Source: an uncultured Pseudokineococcus sp. (lineage in GTDB: Bacteria > Actinomycetota > Actinomycetes > Actinomycetales > Quadrisphaeraceae). Taken from it: a stretch of DNA of 64,000 bases. The notes beneath the pieces were generated by a model that did no database searches, had not been told where the DNA came from, and saw only the letters and a list, made by a program, of their open reading frames with translations. Where the stretch lies: the NCBI RefSeq assembly GCF_947499845.1, contig NZ_CANMPM010000006.1:1-64000 (forward strand), given 5' to 3'. Of this stretch, positions 61,778 through 64,000 are shown one piece after another. Both the position numbers and the translations under genes were made by a program. How positions within the stretch are numbered: position 1 is the stretch's first letter; every line of letters starts with the position of its first letter.

Positions 61778-62707
61778 TCAGGCCACGTCCTGGCGAGCCC
61801 CCCGCTCGACCCCGGCCCGCACCGCCTCGAGCTGGGCCGCGACCGCGAGGCCGAGGTAGATGGCGACGGACGTCAGCTGGCCCCACAGCAGGAGCGCGAC
61901 GACGACGGCCAGCGGCCCGTAGACGGTCGTGAAGCTCGACGACAGCTCGACGTACTCGACGACGCCCGCCGTCAGCGCCGACCAGAGGGCGAGGACGACG
62001 AGGCCCCCCAGCGCCAGCCACGACCAGCCGGGCTGCACCCGGCGGGGCCCGTGGCGGAACATGGCCGTCACCGAGGCCACGAGCAGCAGCGCGCCGAACG
62101 GCACGGCCACCGCCTGGACGACGTCGTCGTCACGGCCGTAGATCTCGTGCACGGCGTCGCCGGCCGGCCCGGAGCCGACGAGCAGGACGAAGCCCGCGAG
62201 CGCCGGCAGCCCCGCGACGACGGCCATGACCGCCGCGCGCGCGTACCGGCGCACGAAGGGGCGGTCGCGCTCGACGCCGTAGATGCGGTTGGCGCCGCGC
62301 TCGACCTGGGCCATCGCCGTCGTCAGCACGGCGAGGGCGGAGACGAGGCCGATCCACAGCGCCAGCCGCGCGCCGCCCGAGGAGGGATCCTCGTCCAGCG
62401 TCGCGGTCACGAGATCGCGCGAGACGCCGGGCGTGAGGGCGATGACGACGGCGCGCAGGACCTGCGCCACGTCCGGGCCGCTGACGGACCCGGCCAGCCC
62501 GACGAGCGCCACGACGAGCGGCAGGGCGGCGAGGCAGATCTGCAGCCCGAGGGCGCGCGAGTGGGAGAAGCCGTCGGCGTAGCGGAAGCGGCGGAAGGAC
62601 TCCACCGCGAGGGACGGCCCGCAGCGCCGCAGCGTGTGCCACGCGTCGTCGGCCTCGAGCTCCTCCTCGTGCCGGGACGTCTCGGGCACGTGCGTGGCGC
62701 TGCTCAC
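61778..62707 (-). CDS. YihY/virulence factor BrkB-family membrane protein
   Basis: A 309-residue, six-helix inner membrane protein. FRRFRYADGFSHSRALGLQICLAALPL is the family start, with ALWIGLVSALAVLTTAMAQVERGANRIYGVERDRPFVRRYARA in the middle and VYGPLAVVVALLLWGQLTSVAIYLGLAVAAQLEA at the end, the most conserved block. Long mis-called ribonuclease BN; the function is unknown. GTG at 62707. Divergent from the methyltransferase gene and followed at 11 bp by the exported protein. Confidence 0.9.
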   Translation of the reverse strand: MSSATHVPETSRHEEELEADDAWHTLRRCGPSLAVESFRRFRYADGFSHSRALGLQICLAALPLVVALVGLAGSVSGPDVAQVLRAVVIALTPGVSRDLVTATLDEDPSSGGARLALWIGLVSALAVLTTAMAQVERGANRIYGVERDRPFVRRYARAAVMAVVAGLPALAGFVLLVGSGPAGDAVHEIYGRDDDVVQAVAVPFGALLLVASVTAMFRHGPRRVQPGWSWLALGGLVVLALWSALTAGVVEYVELSSSFTTVYGPLAVVVALLLWGQLTSVAIYLGLAVAAQLEAVRAGVERGARQDVA

Positions 62708-62830
62708 GCGGTGCAGCCTGGCACTTCCGGGCGACCTCTCGTGCCGCCCCCGCCCCCGTGCGCCTGGACCCCTCGGGCCATCGGCGGGCGCCCGAGGACC
62801 AGCCCCGCCGAGGCGGGCGAGGATGACCCG

Positions 62831-63523
62831 GTGACGCCGGAGGAGGTCGTGCGCGCCGAGGCCGCCCCGGCGCCCGTGCCGCTCGTGCCGGAGGTGGTGC
62901 TGCCCGTGGCCGCCGACGTCATGGCGGTGTGGCAGCGCGCGGAGGACCGCGCCGGCGCCCCGCAGCCACCGCCCTTCTGGGCCAGCCCGTGGGCGGGCGG
63001 CCAGGCCCTGGCGCGCACGGTGCTGGACCGGCCCGGCCTCGTGGCCGGGCGGCGGGTCGTCGACGTCGCCTGCGGGTCGGGCCTCGTGGCCGTGGCGGCG
63101 GCCCTCGCCGGCGCCGGCGACGTGCGCGCGCTCGACGTCGACCCGGCGGCGGTGGCCGCCGCCCGGTGGTCCGCCGCGCTCAACGGGGTCCACGTGGAGG
63201 TGCTGCTCGCCGACGCCCTGGCGGACGCCGGCCCGACCGGTCCGCTGGGCGGGGCGGAGGTGGTCCTCGTCGGCGACCTCTTCTACGAGCGCTCGACGGC
63301 GCTGCGGCTGCTGCCGGTGCTGCGGCGCCTGCGCGAGGGAGGCGCCGACGTCCTCGTCGGCGACCCCGGCCGCGCCCACCTGCCCCGCGCGGCCTTCGAC
63401 GAGGTGGCGCGCCACGACGTGCCCGTCGTGGGAGGGCTGGAGGACCGCGCCGTCCGCTCCACGGCCGTGCTGCGCCCCCGGGGCCAGCTCCGGGTCGGAG
63501 CCGCCGGCGGCCGGGACCGGTAG
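62831..63523 (+). CDS. Class I SAM-dependent methyltransferase (ETFB-lysine/PrmA-like)
   Basis: A 230-residue methyltransferase. FWASPWAGGQALART precedes motif I VVDVACGSGLVAVAAALAGA; the acidic loop is ALDVDPAAVAAARWSAALNG; and EVVLVGDLFYERSTALRLLP carries the D-x-F-Y-E block seen in ETF-beta lysine methyltransferases and related protein N-methyltransferases. It may methylate lysine in a flavoprotein subunit or a ribosomal protein. GTG at 62831, divergent from YihY by 123 bp. Ends 12 bp before the convergent nitroreductase. Confidence 0.85.
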   Translation: MTPEEVVRAEAAPAPVPLVPEVVLPVAADVMAVWQRAEDRAGAPQPPPFWASPWAGGQALARTVLDRPGLVAGRRVVDVACGSGLVAVAAALAGAGDVRALDVDPAAVAAARWSAALNGVHVEVLLADALADAGPTGPLGGAEVVLVGDLFYERSTALRLLPVLRRLREGGADVLVGDPGRAHLPRAAFDEVARHDVPVVGGLEDRAVRSTAVLRPRGQLRVGAAGGRDR

Positions 63524-63535
63524 GCCCCCGGTCGC

Positions 63536-64000
63536 TCAGGCCTCCGGCTCGTCGCTGAGCGGCGTCCGGCAGGTGCCGCGGTAGACGTACTGCGAGAGCC
63601 GCTTGCGCTGGCGGCTCGACCAGTCGATGCGCGGGCGGCGCGCCTCCTCGGGCACGTAGCCGAGGCGGTAGACGGCCATGAGCTCGAGGTCGTCCGGCAC
63701 CGCCAGCATCTGCTGGATCTCGGCCCAGGCCTCGGGCACCTCCATGGGGAAGGAGACGAACTGGATGCCCATGCCGAGCTGCACCGTCGTCAGCCAGATG
63801 TTCTCCACCGCGGCGCCCATGCCGAAGACGGAGTAGAAGCCGGAGAGCTCGCCCGGGCGGTACTCCTCCTTGTCGAGCAGCACGGCGAGCAGCAGCGGGG
63901 ACCCGGCGACGAGCTGGCGGTTCTGCTCGGCGAGGGTCCGCGGCACCCGGAGCCGGTTCATCATCGCCTGGCCCGCGCCGGTGAAGACCGAGCGCGTGAA
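63536..64000 (-). CDS. Nitroreductase-family protein (N-terminus outside the window)
   Basis: The last 155 residues of a gene that runs off the right edge; the frame is still open at 64000 (reading [17 protein letters not shown] inwards). [25 protein letters not shown] is the conserved FMN-binding central block of nitroreductases and the end [21 protein letters not shown] matches the family tail. Uses FMN and NAD(P)H; substrate unknown. ATG codons at 63964 and 63961 are internal, not the start. Confidence 0.85.
   Translation of the reverse strand, partial: FTRSVFTGAGQAMMNRLRVPRTLAEQNRQLVAGSPLLLAVLLDKEEYRPGELSGFYSVFGMGAAVENIWLTTVQLGMGIQFVSFPMEVPEAWAEIQQMLAVPDDLELMAVYRLGYVPEEARRPRIDWSSRQRKRLSQYVYRGTCRTPLSDEPEA

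Overview
The window is about 74% G+C by eye, with GTG starts common and gene density above 90%. Gene content points to an actinobacterium: the lipA–DUF4191–glnA–lipB–sucB–lpd neighbourhood, a DUF222/HNH (13E12-type) protein, an F420/LLM-type oxidoreductase, a GlnR-type operator at glnA, and an RNase P RNA with actinobacterial-looking conserved stretches. It resembles Kineosporia-type or related high-G+C chromosomes, but the genus cannot be fixed from sequence alone. No tRNA, rRNA, CRISPR array, insertion sequence or phage gene was seen; it reads as ordinary chromosome with one small foreign-looking insert.

Layout. 72–6.1 kb: a translationally coupled rhodanese–MetZ pair (sulfur assimilation), an SDR, a dinucleotide-binding reductase, a nitrilase-family amidase and a LacI regulator, separated by strong hairpins. 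6.2–15.3 kb: a secreted beta-helix protein, a MmyB-type XRE regulator divergent from an SDR, an FGGY sugar kinase, an anion permease, YaaA, and a LysR regulator divergent from a 60-residue membrane protein. 15.4–20.9 kb: a secreted tripeptidyl-aminopeptidase-like hydrolase, an UlaG-like metallo-hydrolase, a FAD monooxygenase, a 54-residue Cys-X-Cys protein and a potassium channel. 21.1–26.9 kb: a cyclic-di-GMP block (FIST sensor, soluble GGDEF–EAL protein, membrane GGDEF–EAL protein) with rnpB directly behind the last one. 27–32 kb: small membrane proteins, a highly conserved protein of unknown function, an MFS transporter broken by one missing base, and an orphan glycine-betaine-type binding lipoprotein.

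32.4–35.5 kb is the accessory part: a NERD-nuclease/superfamily 1 helicase facing a two-gene operon of a TRAFAC-like P-loop GTPase and a 114-residue partner. The operon has clearly lower G+C than its surroundings and is the best candidate here for an undescribed (possibly defence or stress) system. 35.6–53.8 kb is core metabolism: glnA with a four-half-site GlnR operator, lipA and lipB for lipoate, then sucB and lpd, which need lipoate. Interleaved are a serine hydrolase, an LLM oxidoreductase, a Gfo/Idh/MocA oxidoreductase, an S51 peptidase, an atypical Ser/Thr kinase with a transmembrane segment, and two secreted proteins.

54–64 kb: a DUF222/HNH protein, a GntR regulator, leucyl aminopeptidase, GcvT (another lipoyl-linked enzyme), a VIT-family transporter, a secreted membrane-anchored protein, a YihY/BrkB protein, a methyltransferase and the truncated start of a nitroreductase.

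A cross-window theme is short tandem repeats (11–42 bp, usually 3 or 4 copies) right after stop codons, in some cases inside the last codons of genes, suggesting that 3' gene ends in this genome grow by tandem duplication.
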